Source: Halobacteria archaeon HArc-gm2
GTDB lineage: Archaea; Halobacteriota; Halobacteria; Halobacteriales; Haloarculaceae
Reading direction: 5' to 3'
Assembly (NCBI GenBank): GCA_025517465.1
Contig: JAOPKE010000005.1
Span: 186,001-250,000, forward strand
DNA length: 64,000 nt
The position numbers were made by a program, and so were the translations under genes. The notes beneath the pieces are model-generated. The model saw nothing but the letters and a program-made list of their open reading frames with translations. It was not told the origin of the DNA and searched no databases. Shown one piece after another: positions 34,261 through 44,052 of the stretch; position 1 is the stretch's first letter; each line of letters opens with the position of its first letter.

Positions 34261-36513
34261 ATGGGACTCGACGAGGACGCCCTCGACTACCACAGTAGCG
34301 ACCCGCCCGGCAAGATCGCCATCTCGACGACGAAGCCGACGAGCACCCAGCGGGACCTCTCGCTGGCGTACTCTCCGGGGGTCGCCGCCCCCTGCCGGGC
34401 CATCGACGAGAACCCCGACGACGTCTTCACCTACACTGCCCGGGGGAACCTCGTCGCCGTCGTCTCGGACGGTTCCGCGACGCTGGGGCTGGGAGACATC
34501 GGTCCAGCGGCAAGCAAGCCCGTCATGGAGGGCAAGGGCGTCCTGTTCAAGCGCTTCGCCGACATCGACGTCTTCGACGTGGAACTGGACGTCGACGGCG
34601 TCGACGAGATGGTGAACACCGTCCGGCCGATGGAACCCACCTTCGGCGGTATCAACGTCGAGGACGTCGCCGCCCCGGAGTGTTTCGAGATCGAGCGGCG
34701 GCTGAGCGAGCAGATGGACGTGCCGGTGTTCCACGACGACCAGCACGGGACCGCCATCATCTCTGGCGCGGCGCTGCTGAACGCGGTGGACATCGCCGGC
34801 AAGGAACTCGCTGACATCGACGTCACGTTCGCTGGCGCGGGCGCCGCGGCGCTGGCCTCGGCCCGGTTCTACGTCTCTCTCGGCGTCGACCCCGAGAACG
34901 TCACCATGGCCGACGAGGGCGGGATCATCACCGAGGCCCGCGTCGAGGAAGAGGGCCTCCACGAGTACGTCGAACCCTTCGCCACCGAGGGCGAAGGCGG
35001 GACGCTGGCCGACGCGATGGAGGGTGCGGACGTGTTCGTCGGCCTCGCGGTCGGCGACATCGTCGACCAGGAGATGGTCCGGTCGATGGCCGACACGCCC
35101 ATCCTGTTCGCGATGGCGAACCCCGACCCGGAGATCGGCTACGTGGACGCGAAGAACGCCCGCGAGGACACCGTCATCATGGCGACTGGGCGCTCCGATT
35201 ACCCGAACCAGGTCAACAACGTCCTGGGATTCCCGTTCATCTTCCGCGGCGCGCTGGACGTTCGCGCGACGGACATCAACGAGGAGATGAAAGTCGCCGC
35301 TGCGGAGGCGCTCGCCGACCTGGCCCGCGAGGACGTCCCGGACGCCGTCGTCAAAGCGTACGGCGACGACCCGTTGCAGTTCGGCCCCGACTACATCATT
35401 CCGAAACCCCTCGACTCTCGGGTCCTGTTCGAGGTGACCCCCGCGGTTGCCGAGGCCGCCATGGAGACCGGCGTGGCCCGCACCGACGTCGACCTGACCA
35501 CGTACGTCGAGGAACTGGAGGCCCGTCTCGGGAAGTCCCGCGAGATGATGCGCGTCGTCCTCAACAAGGCCAAGAACGACCCCAAGCGCGTGGTGCTGGC
35601 CGAGGGCGACGACGAGAAGATGATCCGCGCCGCCGCCCAGCTCGTCGACCAGGGCATCGCCGAACCGGTCCTCATCGGCGACCGTGACCGGATCGGCGCC
35701 ATCGTCGAGACGCTCGGCCTCGACTTCGCCCCCGATATCGTCGACCCGGCGGAGGGCGACCTGGCGGCCTACGCCGACCGATTGTACGAACTTCGGAAGC
35801 GCAAGGGGGTCACGCGCCACGAGGCCGGCAACCTCGTCGAGGACGGCAACTACCTCGGCAGCGTGATGGTCGAGATGGGGGACGCCGACGCGATGCTGAC
35901 CGGCCTGACCAACCACTACCCGTCGGCGCTGCGCGCACCGCTGCAGGTCGTCGGCACCGCGCCGGAGGCAGAGTACGCCGCCGGCGTCTACATGCTGACG
36001 TTCAAGAATCGCGTCGTCTTCTGTGCCGACGCGACCGTCAACACCGACCCCGACGCGGAGGTCCTGGCCGAGATCACCCGTCACACCGCCGACCTGGCCC
36101 GCCGGTTCAACGTTGAACCGCGCGCGGCGATGCTGTCGTACTCCGACTTCGGGAGCGTCGACAGCCCGGGCTCACGAAAACCCCGTCGCGCCGCGGAGCG
36201 ACTTCGGAACGACCCCGCGGTCGACTTCCAGGTCGACGGCGAGATGCAGGCCGACACGGCCGTCGTCGAGGACATCCTCGCCGACACCTACGAGTTCTCG
36301 GACCTGGACGGGCCGGCGAACGTCCTCGTCTTCCCCAACCTCGAAGCGGGCAACATCGCGTACAAACTGCTCCAGCGTCTGGGCGGTGCCGAGGCTATCG
36401 GTCCGATGCTCGTCGGCATGGACGAACCCGTCCACGTGCTCCAGCGCGGCGACGAAGTGAAAGACATCGTCAACCTCGCGGGCGTGGCGGTAGTCGACGC
36501 ACAGAACGAGTAA
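34261..36513 (+). CDS. maeB: NADP-dependent malic enzyme with phosphotransacetylase-like C-terminus
   Basis: 750 residues, the size of MaeB-type fusions. N-terminal about 420 residues are malic enzyme, decarboxylating malate to pyruvate: [55 protein letters not shown] and the Rossmann [12 protein letters not shown]. The C-terminal about 320 residues resemble phosphotransacetylase ([60 protein letters not shown]); in characterised MaeB proteins this part is regulatory, binding acetyl-CoA, rather than catalytic. It stands alone with its own promoter. Confidence 0.95.
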   Translation: MGLDEDALDYHSSDPPGKIAISTTKPTSTQRDLSLAYSPGVAAPCRAIDENPDDVFTYTARGNLVAVVSDGSATLGLGDIGPAASKPVMEGKGVLFKRFADIDVFDVELDVDGVDEMVNTVRPMEPTFGGINVEDVAAPECFEIERRLSEQMDVPVFHDDQHGTAIISGAALLNAVDIAGKELADIDVTFAGAGAAALASARFYVSLGVDPENVTMADEGGIITEARVEEEGLHEYVEPFATEGEGGTLADAMEGADVFVGLAVGDIVDQEMVRSMADTPILFAMANPDPEIGYVDAKNAREDTVIMATGRSDYPNQVNNVLGFPFIFRGALDVRATDINEEMKVAAAEALADLAREDVPDAVVKAYGDDPLQFGPDYIIPKPLDSRVLFEVTPAVAEAAMETGVARTDVDLTTYVEELEARLGKSREMMRVVLNKAKNDPKRVVLAEGDDEKMIRAAAQLVDQGIAEPVLIGDRDRIGAIVETLGLDFAPDIVDPAEGDLAAYADRLYELRKRKGVTRHEAGNLVEDGNYLGSVMVEMGDADAMLTGLTNHYPSALRAPLQVVGTAPEAEYAAGVYMLTFKNRVVFCADATVNTDPDAEVLAEITRHTADLARRFNVEPRAAMLSYSDFGSVDSPGSRKPRRAAERLRNDPAVDFQVDGEMQADTAVVEDILADTYEFSDLDGPANVLVFPNLEAGNIAYKLLQRLGGAEAIGPMLVGMDEPVHVLQRGDEVKDIVNLAGVAVVDAQNE

Positions 36514-36547
36514 TCGCTCCGACTTTAGGCAGTGTTTAGACTGCCGT

Positions 36548-37171
36548 TCAGTCGCTCGCTCCGCCCCGGTTGGCCCGTGACGGCGGCGGGACGCGCTCGT
36601 CGACGCCCGGGGACTCGGGCAGGACGCAGCGAGCGGGTTCGTCGTTGACGTGGGCGTACTGGTCGGGCGCGTTGGCCAGCGCGTGGGCCGGATTGACGTC
36701 GCTCGGGATGCGCGCGGCCCGAATCTCCTCGAAGCCGTTGATCCGGGCGCGGATGCCGCGCCAGTGGAGTCCCGTCGCGACGGGGACGGAGACGTCGTGG
36801 TGGGACACCGACGCGGGGTCGTCGGCCGCGAGCATCGCGGCGTTGACGTTCGCAGCCAGGTCGTCGTGGTCGATGAGGAGTCCGACGCTGGCGCTGGCTG
36901 GCGCACGAGACGCGAGTACGTCGAGGCCCAGGTGTAACGCCCGATACTCCGCGACGTTGTTGTCCGGCGCGTTGTCCGGGAGGGAGAGCCGAGCGACGCG
37001 CTCGCCGTCTCGCGTTTCGATGACGGCACCGAGCCCACCGCTCGCGTCCGTGTAGGATCCGTCGGTAGCGATGTAGAAGTCGCGGTGGTGTGTGCGCGGC
37101 GGATGCGCGATGTGCGGCGTCGGTGACTCGTCGAACAGGTCTCTCAGTGACGGCCGGCCGTAAGCGGCCAT
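36548..37171 (-). CDS. rnhA: Ribonuclease HI, haloarchaeal type
   Basis: 207 residues from ATG at 37171 (MAAYGRPSLRDLF). Cleaves RNA in RNA/DNA hybrids. Seen: first catalytic Asp in FYIATDGSYTDASGGLG, Glu in NNVAEYRALHLGLD and Asp in VGLLIDHDDLA. The fourth position, usually Asp in NxxADxLA, reads NPAHALAN here, i.e. His. An N-terminal ~55-residue extension and an acidic tail flank the fold. Upstream on the minus strand is an AT-rich promoter (TATATTTAT about 25 nt from the start). Confidence 0.85.
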   Translation of the reverse strand: MAAYGRPSLRDLFDESPTPHIAHPPRTHHRDFYIATDGSYTDASGGLGAVIETRDGERVARLSLPDNAPDNNVAEYRALHLGLDVLASRAPASASVGLLIDHDDLAANVNAAMLAADDPASVSHHDVSVPVATGLHWRGIRARINGFEEIRAARIPSDVNPAHALANAPDQYAHVNDEPARCVLPESPGVDERVPPPSRANRGGASD

Positions 37172-37267
37172 GAAATACGTTTCACGGTGCAGGCTGATAA
37201 ATATACTGCCAGTGGTAACGTTTGGCACTGGGGTGGAAAATCGACCGTCTCCACCGTCGAGCGAGTG

Positions 37268-37516
37268 TCATTCCCGACGGTGGGGGTGGCCGACGAAGAG
37301 CGTCACGGCGTTCGCCGCGAGGAGGGCGAGGAACGCGATGGTGACGGAGCTACTGCCGAGGCCGCTCGCCAACAGCGGGAGGTAGAGGAACGGGAGGGCG
37401 ACCGCGACCCAGAACGAGAGGATACGTACTGGTCCGAGGACGTTCTCGCCGGGGCGGACGACCGTTCCTGCTGCCTGGAGGGCGGTGCGAAGGTCGTTTG
37501 CGGAGGAGTTGGACAT
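37268..37516 (-). CDS. Small membrane protein, unknown function
   Basis: 82 residues from ATG at 37516 (MSNSSANDLRTALQAAGTVV). Two hydrophobic segments (about 33-53 and 58-76) joined by a short Gly-Leu-Gly turn, ending GHPHRRE. Two in-frame Mets lie upstream (37594), but the stretch before MSNSS is not conserved-looking. It lies upstream of rnhA on the same strand. No family recognised. Confidence 0.55.
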   Translation of the reverse strand: MSNSSANDLRTALQAAGTVVRPGENVLGPVRILSFWVAVALPFLYLPLLASGLGSSSVTIAFLALLAANAVTLFVGHPHRRE

Positions 37517-37590
37517 CGGGGACACCCACCAGATGCCACCAGTGCCGACCCCATATAACCGGCCGAGCGTTCGGGTCGTTTCACACCGTT

Positions 37591-37642
37591 TCAACGTGGC
37601 AAACGTTGACTAGCACGTTTCACGACCGACTCACATCGGTCG
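37591..37642. promoter_or_regulatory. Two adjacent inverted repeats in an intergenic promoter region
   Basis: TCAACGTGGCAAACGTTGA (37591-37609; 7-bp arms) is followed by CGACCGA-CTCACA-TCGGTCG (37623-37642). The second is followed by ATATTTTTC. They lie 75-125 bp upstream of the minus-strand membrane gene's start. Either operator sites or, for the second, a plus-strand terminator-like hairpin without an obvious plus-strand gene to end. I favour operators. Confidence 0.4.
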
Positions 37643-37727
37643 ATATTTTTCATTCCCCACGCTCAGGCCGTCTCGCGATTTCTGGACGTTCGATCACGGC
37701 TCGGCGACGCCCGGTTTCGGCGCCGTC

Positions 37728-38168
37728 TCACTCGTCCGGGACGGTCCCGAGTAGAGAGATGGTAATCGTCTCGTCCGTCCCTGGCAACTGGGTTTCCGTG
37801 CGCACGTACTCTGGGACCGACGACCGCCACTGCTGGAGCGCGACCCGATAGCGTTCCCGATGGCGTTCGACGCTGTACGTTTCGGTCGGGTCGGCGCGAA
37901 GGGCGTCCTCGACCCCGTCAGGGTCGGGCGGTGCCGGACAGCGGTCGTTCACGAACGCCTCCGCCGGAAGTACAACGGGTGCCTGGTCCTCGGTCTCGCG
38001 TCCCTGACGGACGTGGAGGCGCGCTCGCATCCGACCGCTGAACGGCGGCGTCATCCGGAGCACCGTGTCCGCGTTCCCGGTCCGGCGGCTCGCCTCGAGC
38101 GCAGTGACGAGATCCGCCGCCGTGACGACGACGGTGTCGACCACGGTCGGGTCGTTCGATCGTGTCAT
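37728..38168 (-). CDS. Conserved haloarchaeal protein, unknown function
   Basis: 146 residues, soluble, acidic, no membrane segment. A first part with alpha/beta character (VVTAADLVTALEASRRTGNA, VLRMTPPFSGRMRARLHVRQ) and a second part with HRERYRVALQQWRSSVPEYV. The layout (short beta domain, then a helix with conserved W and Arg) is that of small uncharacterised haloarchaeal families; I do not know its role. Divergent from the response regulator, separated by about 210 bp with a TCGATATCGA palindrome (38313-38322). Confidence 0.65.
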   Translation of the reverse strand: MTRSNDPTVVDTVVVTAADLVTALEASRRTGNADTVLRMTPPFSGRMRARLHVRQGRETEDQAPVVLPAEAFVNDRCPAPPDPDGVEDALRADPTETYSVERHRERYRVALQQWRSSVPEYVRTETQLPGTDETITISLLGTVPDE

Positions 38169-38382
38169 CGTGGTGCCGTCGCCTCCTGTCGAGTCGAGGT
38201 TCGGATGCCTCGCGGAAACGTCCGTCGCCCACGAGACTGGAATGCACGAGTCGTGCGGTGGCCGACTTCTGATATGGATCCACAGGTGATAATCGACGGG
38301 GTGGTTTTATGGTCGATATCGATCAACGACTGAGGCGTATGATTCGGGGGACGCTGATACCACGGAGGGACGTGTTGAGGTG

Positions 38383-38955
38383 ATGACACCAACGAACCGG
38401 TCCGGACGGGTGCTCGTCGTCGACGACGAGCGCGCCGTCGCCGACCTCTATGCGAACTGGCTCGACGCGGACCACGACGTCCAGGTCGCCTACGACGGGA
38501 GCCAGGCCCTCGAACTCGCCGACGACGACGTGGACGTCCTCTTCCTCGACAGACAGATGCCGGGCCGGTCGGGCGACGAGGTGCTCGAAGTCCTGGACGA
38601 ACGCGGCCTCGACTGTCGAATCGTCATGGTGACCGCCGTCGACCCCGGGTTCGACATCGTCGAGATGCCGTTCGACGACTACCTGATCAAGCCCGTCACC
38701 CGGGAGGCACTGACCGAATCGGTCGAGGAGATGCTCACGCGCGATACCTACGACGACCAGATGCAGGAGTACTTCGCCCTCGTCTCGAAGAAGGCGACGC
38801 TCGACGCCCAGAAGAGCCGAGCGGAACTGGCAGAGAGCGACGCCTACGCCGAGATAACGACTCGCGTCGAGGAGTTCCGTAACCGAGTCGACGAGACCGC
38901 TGCCCGGGTGACGTCCTTCGAGGGGCTCTTCTACGAACTCCCCGGCGGAAACTGA
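38383..38955 (+). CDS. HalX-type response regulator
   Basis: 190 residues from ATG 38383 (a GTG at 38380 is in frame and adjacent). Receiver domain with RVLVVDDERAVADLYANWLD and phosphoacceptor Asp56 (VLFLDRQMPGRSGDEV), conserved Lys in YLIKPVT, then the helical HalX domain (about 125-185) found in haloarchaeal single-response regulators. It has no HTH output, so it probably works through protein contacts. ACGGAGGGA near 38361 may be its ribosome-binding site. A 14-codon frame (38339-38383) ends overlapping this start (TGATG) and could couple translation. Confidence 0.87.
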   Translation: MTPTNRSGRVLVVDDERAVADLYANWLDADHDVQVAYDGSQALELADDDVDVLFLDRQMPGRSGDEVLEVLDERGLDCRIVMVTAVDPGFDIVEMPFDDYLIKPVTREALTESVEEMLTRDTYDDQMQEYFALVSKKATLDAQKSRAELAESDAYAEITTRVEEFRNRVDETAARVTSFEGLFYELPGGN

Positions 38956-38998
38956 CGCTTCTCCGACGCCCGGTTCAGCGACCCTGTCTGGTGGCCGC

Positions 38999-41230
38999 CT
39001 AGAGGTACGTCCCGTCCACGGAGACGCTGACGGTCTCGTCGGCGACGGTTAGCTCGTAGGTGTCACGTTCGAGGACGTGGCCCCGGCCCGGGCGATAGTA
39101 GCCCATCTCCGCGGCCGGGATGGACAGTTCGACCGTCTTCGTCTCGCCGGCGTCGAGCGAGACGCGCTCGAAGGCGAGCAACTCACTGTTGGGTCGCACT
39201 AGCTGTGGCGAGCGCTGGGACCCGTAGGCCTGGACGACCTCGGTACCGGACCGGTCGCCGACGTTCGAGAGCGTCACTTCGAGTTCGACGGCCTCGCCGG
39301 GACCGATTTCCCGGGACAGCACGTCGAGGTCCCCGTACTCGAACTCGGTGTAGCTCAGCCCGTGACCGAAGGGATAGAGCGGGTCGTACGTGTCGGGGTG
39401 CTCGTCGTCGCCGATGGGTCGCGGCTGGCGCTGGTAGTCGTGGTGCTGGGGGAGGTCGCCCTCGTCGGACGGCATCGTGACCGGCAGGCGACCGGACGGC
39501 TCGTTGTCCCCGAAGAGCGTCTCGGCGATGGCGTGCCCCCCTTCGGAACCGGGGTAGTAGGCCATGAGAATCGCCGGGACGTGCTCGGCCATCCAGTCGA
39601 CTATCAGCGGCCGACCGGTGATCAGGACGCCGACGGTGGGCGTCCCGGTCTCGTGGATCGCCTGGACCAGTTCGCGCTGGGCGTCGGCCAGGCGGAGGTT
39701 CGACCGGTGGGGCCACTCGCCCGTCTCCACGCCGGCCTGGTCCTGGGGGCCGAACTCGTGGATGTACCAGCCTTCGCCGAGCGCGACGACGGCGACGTCC
39801 GCCTCGGCAGCCTTCGCCGCAGCGGCCTCGACGTCGCGTGCCTCGTTGACCGTCGCGCCCTGTTCGTAGGTGACGGCGCCGTCCGCGTGGTGTTCGATGG
39901 CGTCGAGCAGGCTGTCGCCGGCGACGTGTTCCTCGGCGTCGACACTCCAGCCGCCGACCTGGCTCACTTTGTCGTCGGCGTTGGGCCCGGCGACGAAGAC
40001 GTCCTCGGCGCCGTCGAGGGGGAGCAGGTCGTCGTTCTTCAGGAGCGTCATCGAGTCCCTCGCCGCCTCGCGGGCCACTTCGCGGTGGTCCTCGTGCCCG
40101 ACGGTCTCGAGTGCCTCGTCCCTGTCGACGAAGGGGTCCTCGAACAGTCCCATGCGGAACTTCAGTGCGAGGACGCGGCGGACCTTCCCGTCGAGGGTGG
40201 ACTCGTCGAGGTCGCCGGCTGCGACCAGGTCGACGAGGTGGTCGACGTGCCCGGTCGTCCCGACAGAGGCGACGGTCAGGCCGGCCTCCCGCGAGCGGTA
40301 GACCGATTCGCGCCAGTCCTCGGTGACGCGGTGGTCCTCGTGGAGGTGCCGGACGCCGCCCCAGTCAGAGACGGTGTGGCCGTCGAACCCGAGTTCGCCC
40401 CGCAGGAGGTCGGTGAGGAACCAGTGGGAGCCGTGCATCGGCTCGCCGTTCGTCGAGTTGTACGACGGCATCACGGAGGTGACGCCGTCGTCGACGACCG
40501 ACTCGAACGGGCGGAGGAACGTGTTCCAGAGCCGGTACTCTGATATCTCGGCCGGCGCGGCGTCCTCGCCACGCTCCGGGCCGCTGTAGGCCGGGAAGTG
40601 CTTCGCCGTCGCGACGACGTTCTCTTCGCCCTCGATCCCGTCGCCCTGGTACCCACGGACTTTCGCGGCGGCCATCTCGCCGACCAGCCGCGGGCTCTCG
40701 CCGAACGTCTCGAAGACGCGACCCCACCGGGGTTCACGGCCCACGTCGCAGGTGGGCGAGTAGTTCTGGTGGGCCCCCGTCGCACGGACCTCGGTCGCAC
40801 AGATATCGGCCGCTCTCTCCGCCAGGTCTGGATCCCAGGTCGCCCCGGTCCCCAGCCCGTTCGGGAAGATGGCCGACCCGGCCACGTACGCGTGCCCGTG
40901 GACGGCGTCGACGTTGAACAGCACGGGGATCCCCAGACGGGTCTCCTCGCGTGCCAGCTGTTGTATCTCGTTGACGGTGTCGACGATTTCGCCGGGCTCC
41001 GTCCCGATGGACCCGCCCCATCCGAACGTCGCTACCGCCCCGAGCGTGTGCTCGGTAACCGCGTCTTTCACGTCGTCGAGACTGTTGAACTCGCCCATCT
41101 TGCCGCCCCACGTCCCGACCAGCTGTCCGGCCTTCTCCTGGACAGTCATCCGGTCGAGGAGGTCCTCGACGCGGCGGTCGACGGCGGCGTCGGGCCGCTG
41201 ATAGAGGTGGTCGTCACCGTTGGTCTGCAT
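38999..41230 (-). CDS. Glycoside hydrolase family 3 enzyme (beta-glucosidase-like)
   Basis: 743 residues. Family 3 enzymes remove beta-linked glucose, xylose or related residues from oligosaccharide ends by a retaining mechanism. Seen: substrate-contact Asp in IPVLFNVDAVHGH, KHF (210-212, AKHFPAYSGPERG), nucleophile Asp289 in HTVSDWGG, the second alpha/beta sandwich (about 385-590) and a C-terminal fibronectin III-like domain (about 645-740). No signal peptide, so it is probably cytosolic and acts on imported oligosaccharides. Start MQTNGDD. Divergent from the ABC ATPase pair, which suggests a joint role in uptake and breakdown; this is inference. Confidence 0.92.
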   Translation of the reverse strand: MQTNGDDHLYQRPDAAVDRRVEDLLDRMTVQEKAGQLVGTWGGKMGEFNSLDDVKDAVTEHTLGAVATFGWGGSIGTEPGEIVDTVNEIQQLAREETRLGIPVLFNVDAVHGHAYVAGSAIFPNGLGTGATWDPDLAERAADICATEVRATGAHQNYSPTCDVGREPRWGRVFETFGESPRLVGEMAAAKVRGYQGDGIEGEENVVATAKHFPAYSGPERGEDAAPAEISEYRLWNTFLRPFESVVDDGVTSVMPSYNSTNGEPMHGSHWFLTDLLRGELGFDGHTVSDWGGVRHLHEDHRVTEDWRESVYRSREAGLTVASVGTTGHVDHLVDLVAAGDLDESTLDGKVRRVLALKFRMGLFEDPFVDRDEALETVGHEDHREVAREAARDSMTLLKNDDLLPLDGAEDVFVAGPNADDKVSQVGGWSVDAEEHVAGDSLLDAIEHHADGAVTYEQGATVNEARDVEAAAAKAAEADVAVVALGEGWYIHEFGPQDQAGVETGEWPHRSNLRLADAQRELVQAIHETGTPTVGVLITGRPLIVDWMAEHVPAILMAYYPGSEGGHAIAETLFGDNEPSGRLPVTMPSDEGDLPQHHDYQRQPRPIGDDEHPDTYDPLYPFGHGLSYTEFEYGDLDVLSREIGPGEAVELEVTLSNVGDRSGTEVVQAYGSQRSPQLVRPNSELLAFERVSLDAGETKTVELSIPAAEMGYYRPGRGHVLERDTYELTVADETVSVSVDGTYL

Positions 41231-41276
41231 CGTTCACAAACGTCCCGCCATCCCGTTAAATAAGTTTGCAAATCCG
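41231..41276 (-). promoter_or_regulatory. Promoter/operator region of the GH3 gene
   Basis: On the minus strand, GATTTGCAAACTTATTTAAC places TATTTAA about 25 nt before the start of the GH3 gene. TTTGCAAA (a perfect 8-bp palindrome) adjoins it, and CGTTTGTGAACG lies between it and ATG. This resembles a sugar-regulator operator, but no regulator gene is adjacent. Confidence 0.5.
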
Positions 41277-41437
41277 GAACCGGGCGTCCGCCACGGAGAC
41301 GCCCGTTCACAGGCGTCTCCGACGACTCGACCACGTCGCCGGATGGCCATTAGTCCGCCGGGAACCCGACGGGCGTTTCCCCGCGCCTGGTGGGATAAAC
41401 CACAATTACTATAGCTATGAAGCGAAAGTAATCGGGT

Positions 41438-41701
41438 GTGAGATTCTGTCTCGAACGGACTGCGCGGGCCGTTCTTGCAACATTGGCAGCCGATGGAATC
41501 GCGCTCGGGGCGATTCCGTTTCTGCCGCTCGGATCTGCCGGTCTGGTCGACCGGACCGTCGCGTTTCTCGGCGTCGATACGTTCAGACGCACCCGGGGAC
41601 GCAACCGCGCATTTACCCCCCGAGTTCGGACTCGACTCTCCGGCGAGTCCGAAACGACTACACAAGAAGATGATGACACTCAACTCATGGTGGGAGTCTA
41701 A
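41438..41701 (+). CDS. Short ORF coupled to the ABC ATPase pair, origin uncertain
   Basis: 87 codons from GTG 41438, ending TAA at 41699-41701 so that its last base is the first base of the next ATG (TAATG). A TATA-like ACTATAGC lies about 28 nt upstream, placing the start at a predicted leaderless transcript end. The product (FCLERTARAVLATLAADGI, hydrophobic to about residue 48, then a hydrophilic tail) has no recognised family. Permease genes normally precede these ATPases; this could be a remnant left after their deletion, a small membrane peptide, or chance. I cannot decide between these. Confidence 0.4.
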   Translation: MRFCLERTARAVLATLAADGIALGAIPFLPLGSAGLVDRTVAFLGVDTFRRTRGRNRAFTPRVRTRLSGESETTTQEDDDTQLMVGV

Positions 41702-42777
41702 TGGCGACGCAGAATAGCAACCCTCGCTCCGAGCGCGGAGTCGAGGATCCAATCATCCAGATGCGTGGCGCCTCGGTGACCTACGACGAGGGCGAATCCT
41801 ACGTCCTCGACGACGTCTCGCTGGACATCGGCCGCGGCGAAATCGTCGGTATCATCGGCGAGAGCGGTTCGGGCAAGTCGATGCTCGCTTCGTCGATGCT
41901 CGACGCCATCCCCGACCCCGGTCTCCTCACTGGGGGGATCCGGTACAACCCGCCGGACGACGAACCGATAGAGATCCTCGACCTCGACAAGGAAGGGATC
42001 CGGAGCCTGCGCTGGGAGCACGTCTCGATGGTCTTCCAGGGCGCGATGAGTTCGTTCAACCCGACGATGAAAGTCGGCGACCACTTCGTGGAGACGCTGA
42101 AGGCCCACGACGCGAACGTCGAGGAGGGGATGGCCCTGGCCCACGAACTGCTCGAGGACCTCTACCTCGAACCCGAACGCATCCTCGAGTCCTACGCCCA
42201 CGAGCTCTCGGGCGGGATGCAACAGCGCGCCCTCATCGCGCTCAGCCTCGTGCTCGAACCCGAGATGCTCGTGATGGACGAGCCGACCGCCGCGCTCGAC
42301 CTGCTGATGCAGCGCTCTATCCTCCGTCTGCTCGAGGACCTCCAGGAGAAGTACGACCTCACGATGGTGTTCATCACGCACGACCTGCCGCTGGTCGCCG
42401 CGCTGGCCGACCGGATGGCCATCATGTACGCCTTCAAGCTGGTCGAGGTCGGCCCCACGCGGGAGCTGATCGAACACGCCGCCCACCCGTACACGCGCAA
42501 ACTGCTCAACTCGACGCCGAACCTCGACGCGCCGCTGGACGAGATGGAGGCCATCGAGGGCGACCAGCCCGCGCCGATCAACGTCCCGACGGGCTGTGCG
42601 TTCCACCCGCGGTGTCCGCTCGCCGACGAGCAGTGTCGGTCGACGGTGCCGGAGTTCTTCGACGCCGGCGAGGACCACGAGGTCGCCTGCTATCACTGGG
42701 AAGAGGCGATCGACCAGATCTCGCTGAACTACGCGGACTCACTTGGTGACCGCGCGGCCAGCGGAGGTGACGACTGA
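41701..42777 (+). CDS. Oligopeptide/oligosaccharide ABC transporter ATPase (DppD/OppD-like)
   Basis: 358 residues. Energises a peptide/nickel-type (PepT) ABC importer, a class haloarchaea also use for sugars. Seen: Walker A GESGSGKS (53-60), signature HELSGGMQQRALIALSL, Walker B MLVMDEPTAALD, and the C-terminal oligo_HPY region with FHPRCPLADEQC, whose cysteines can hold an Fe-S cluster in DppD proteins. Its stop overlaps the next start by one base (TGATG). The two permeases and the binding protein that should complete the importer are absent from both sides. Confidence 0.92.
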   Translation: MATQNSNPRSERGVEDPIIQMRGASVTYDEGESYVLDDVSLDIGRGEIVGIIGESGSGKSMLASSMLDAIPDPGLLTGGIRYNPPDDEPIEILDLDKEGIRSLRWEHVSMVFQGAMSSFNPTMKVGDHFVETLKAHDANVEEGMALAHELLEDLYLEPERILESYAHELSGGMQQRALIALSLVLEPEMLVMDEPTAALDLLMQRSILRLLEDLQEKYDLTMVFITHDLPLVAALADRMAIMYAFKLVEVGPTRELIEHAAHPYTRKLLNSTPNLDAPLDEMEAIEGDQPAPINVPTGCAFHPRCPLADEQCRSTVPEFFDAGEDHEVACYHWEEAIDQISLNYADSLGDRAASGGDD

Positions 42778-43892
42778 TGAGTAGCGAACCACCGCTGCTG
42801 GAACTCGAGAACGTCGAGGTCCACTTCGAGGACAAACCCGGCCTGCTCGACTTCGGTGGCGAGACGAAGACGGTTCGTGCCGTCGACGGCGTCAACCTCA
42901 CGCTCGAGGAACGCGACGTCCTCTCGCTGGTCGGCGAGTCCGGCTGTGGCAAGACGACGCTCGGCAAGACCGCAATCGGCCTCCAGCGGCCGACCGGCGG
43001 GAGCGTCAAGTTCCGCGGCCACGACATCTGGGAGGTCCGCGACGGGAAATCGGACGCCGACATCACCTGGAAGGAGATCCGCACGTCGCTGCAGATCATC
43101 CACCAGGACCCGGGTGCCTCGCTCAACCCCAACCGGCGTATCCTCTCTATCCTCTCCGAGCCGCTCAACCAGGTCAACGCGGAACTCAGCCGGAGCGAGA
43201 AGCGCGAGCGGATCTACGCGCTGCTCGAACGCGTCGGGATGAACCCGGCGGCCGACTTCGCCGAACGCTACCCCCACCAGCTCTCTGGCGGCGAGAAACA
43301 GCGCGTCGCGCTGAGCCGCGCACTGTTGATGAACCCGGACGTCATCCTGGCCGACGAGGCCATCAGCGCGCTGGACGTCTCCCTGCGCGTCGAGATGATG
43401 GACCTGATGCACGAACTCCAGAACGAGTTCAACACGTCTTTCGTCTTCATCTCACACGACCTCTCGAACGCCCGGTACTTCACCGCCCACGCCGGCGGAA
43501 AGATCGGCGTCATGTACCTGGGCGAACTCGCGGAGATCGGTCCGGCCGAGGACATGATCGGCGACCCGCGTCACCCCTACACCAACGTGTTGCGCTGGGC
43601 GACGCCGGACCTCTCGCTCAGGGAGACCGGCGACCCGCCGATGCGGAAGATCGACATCCCGGACCCGGTCAACCCGCCGAGCGGCTGCCGGTTCCACACG
43701 CGATGTCCGGAGGCCAGAGAAGTGTGTAAGCAGGAGACCCCGCCGGACTACCAGGCCGGCGAACAGCGCGTCGCCTGCTTCCGCGAGGACGAGGACCACT
43801 CGTACTGGAACAGTCCCGAACTGAGCGACGGCAACCTCGCAGACACCGGGACGAACACCGACGTGGGCGAGGAGTCCGGCTTCTCGGACTAG
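42777..43892 (+). CDS. Oligopeptide/oligosaccharide ABC transporter ATPase (DppF/OppF-like)
   Basis: 371 residues. The second ATPase of the pair. Seen: Walker A GESGCGKTT, the Q-loop region IHQDPGASLNPNRRI, signature HQLSGGEKQRVALSRALLMN, Walker B DVILADEAISALD, and the C-terminal GCRFHTRCPEAREVC Cys cluster of the oligo_HPY extension. Note ADEA where most relatives have DEPT or DEAV; the catalytic Glu is kept. Translationally overlaps dppD. No permease follows; the next gene is on the opposite strand. Confidence 0.92.
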   Translation: MSSEPPLLELENVEVHFEDKPGLLDFGGETKTVRAVDGVNLTLEERDVLSLVGESGCGKTTLGKTAIGLQRPTGGSVKFRGHDIWEVRDGKSDADITWKEIRTSLQIIHQDPGASLNPNRRILSILSEPLNQVNAELSRSEKRERIYALLERVGMNPAADFAERYPHQLSGGEKQRVALSRALLMNPDVILADEAISALDVSLRVEMMDLMHELQNEFNTSFVFISHDLSNARYFTAHAGGKIGVMYLGELAEIGPAEDMIGDPRHPYTNVLRWATPDLSLRETGDPPMRKIDIPDPVNPPSGCRFHTRCPEAREVCKQETPPDYQAGEQRVACFREDEDHSYWNSPELSDGNLADTGTNTDVGEESGFSD

Positions 43893-44052
43893 CCGTTCTC
43901 GACGCCTTTTGCGATACCGTTCTGCACTCGATCCAGTTAGCTCTGCGTCCCGTCGCCCGGTGACCTATCGGTAGCGGTCTCGCGTCTCCACTGACGGGGC
44001 CGGTCACTGTCGCTCGTGGGGCGTCAGATCGTCGAAAAAAGTCGACCCGGAG

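Noticed and set aside
34069-36084. 671-residue minus-strand ORF over maeB and the ctaA start
   Set aside because: Antisense of a well-conserved malic enzyme; the shared region with ctaA is in another frame.
37623-37650. Hairpin plus T-run as an intrinsic terminator
   Set aside because: No plus-strand gene ends before it, so an operator is the simpler reading.
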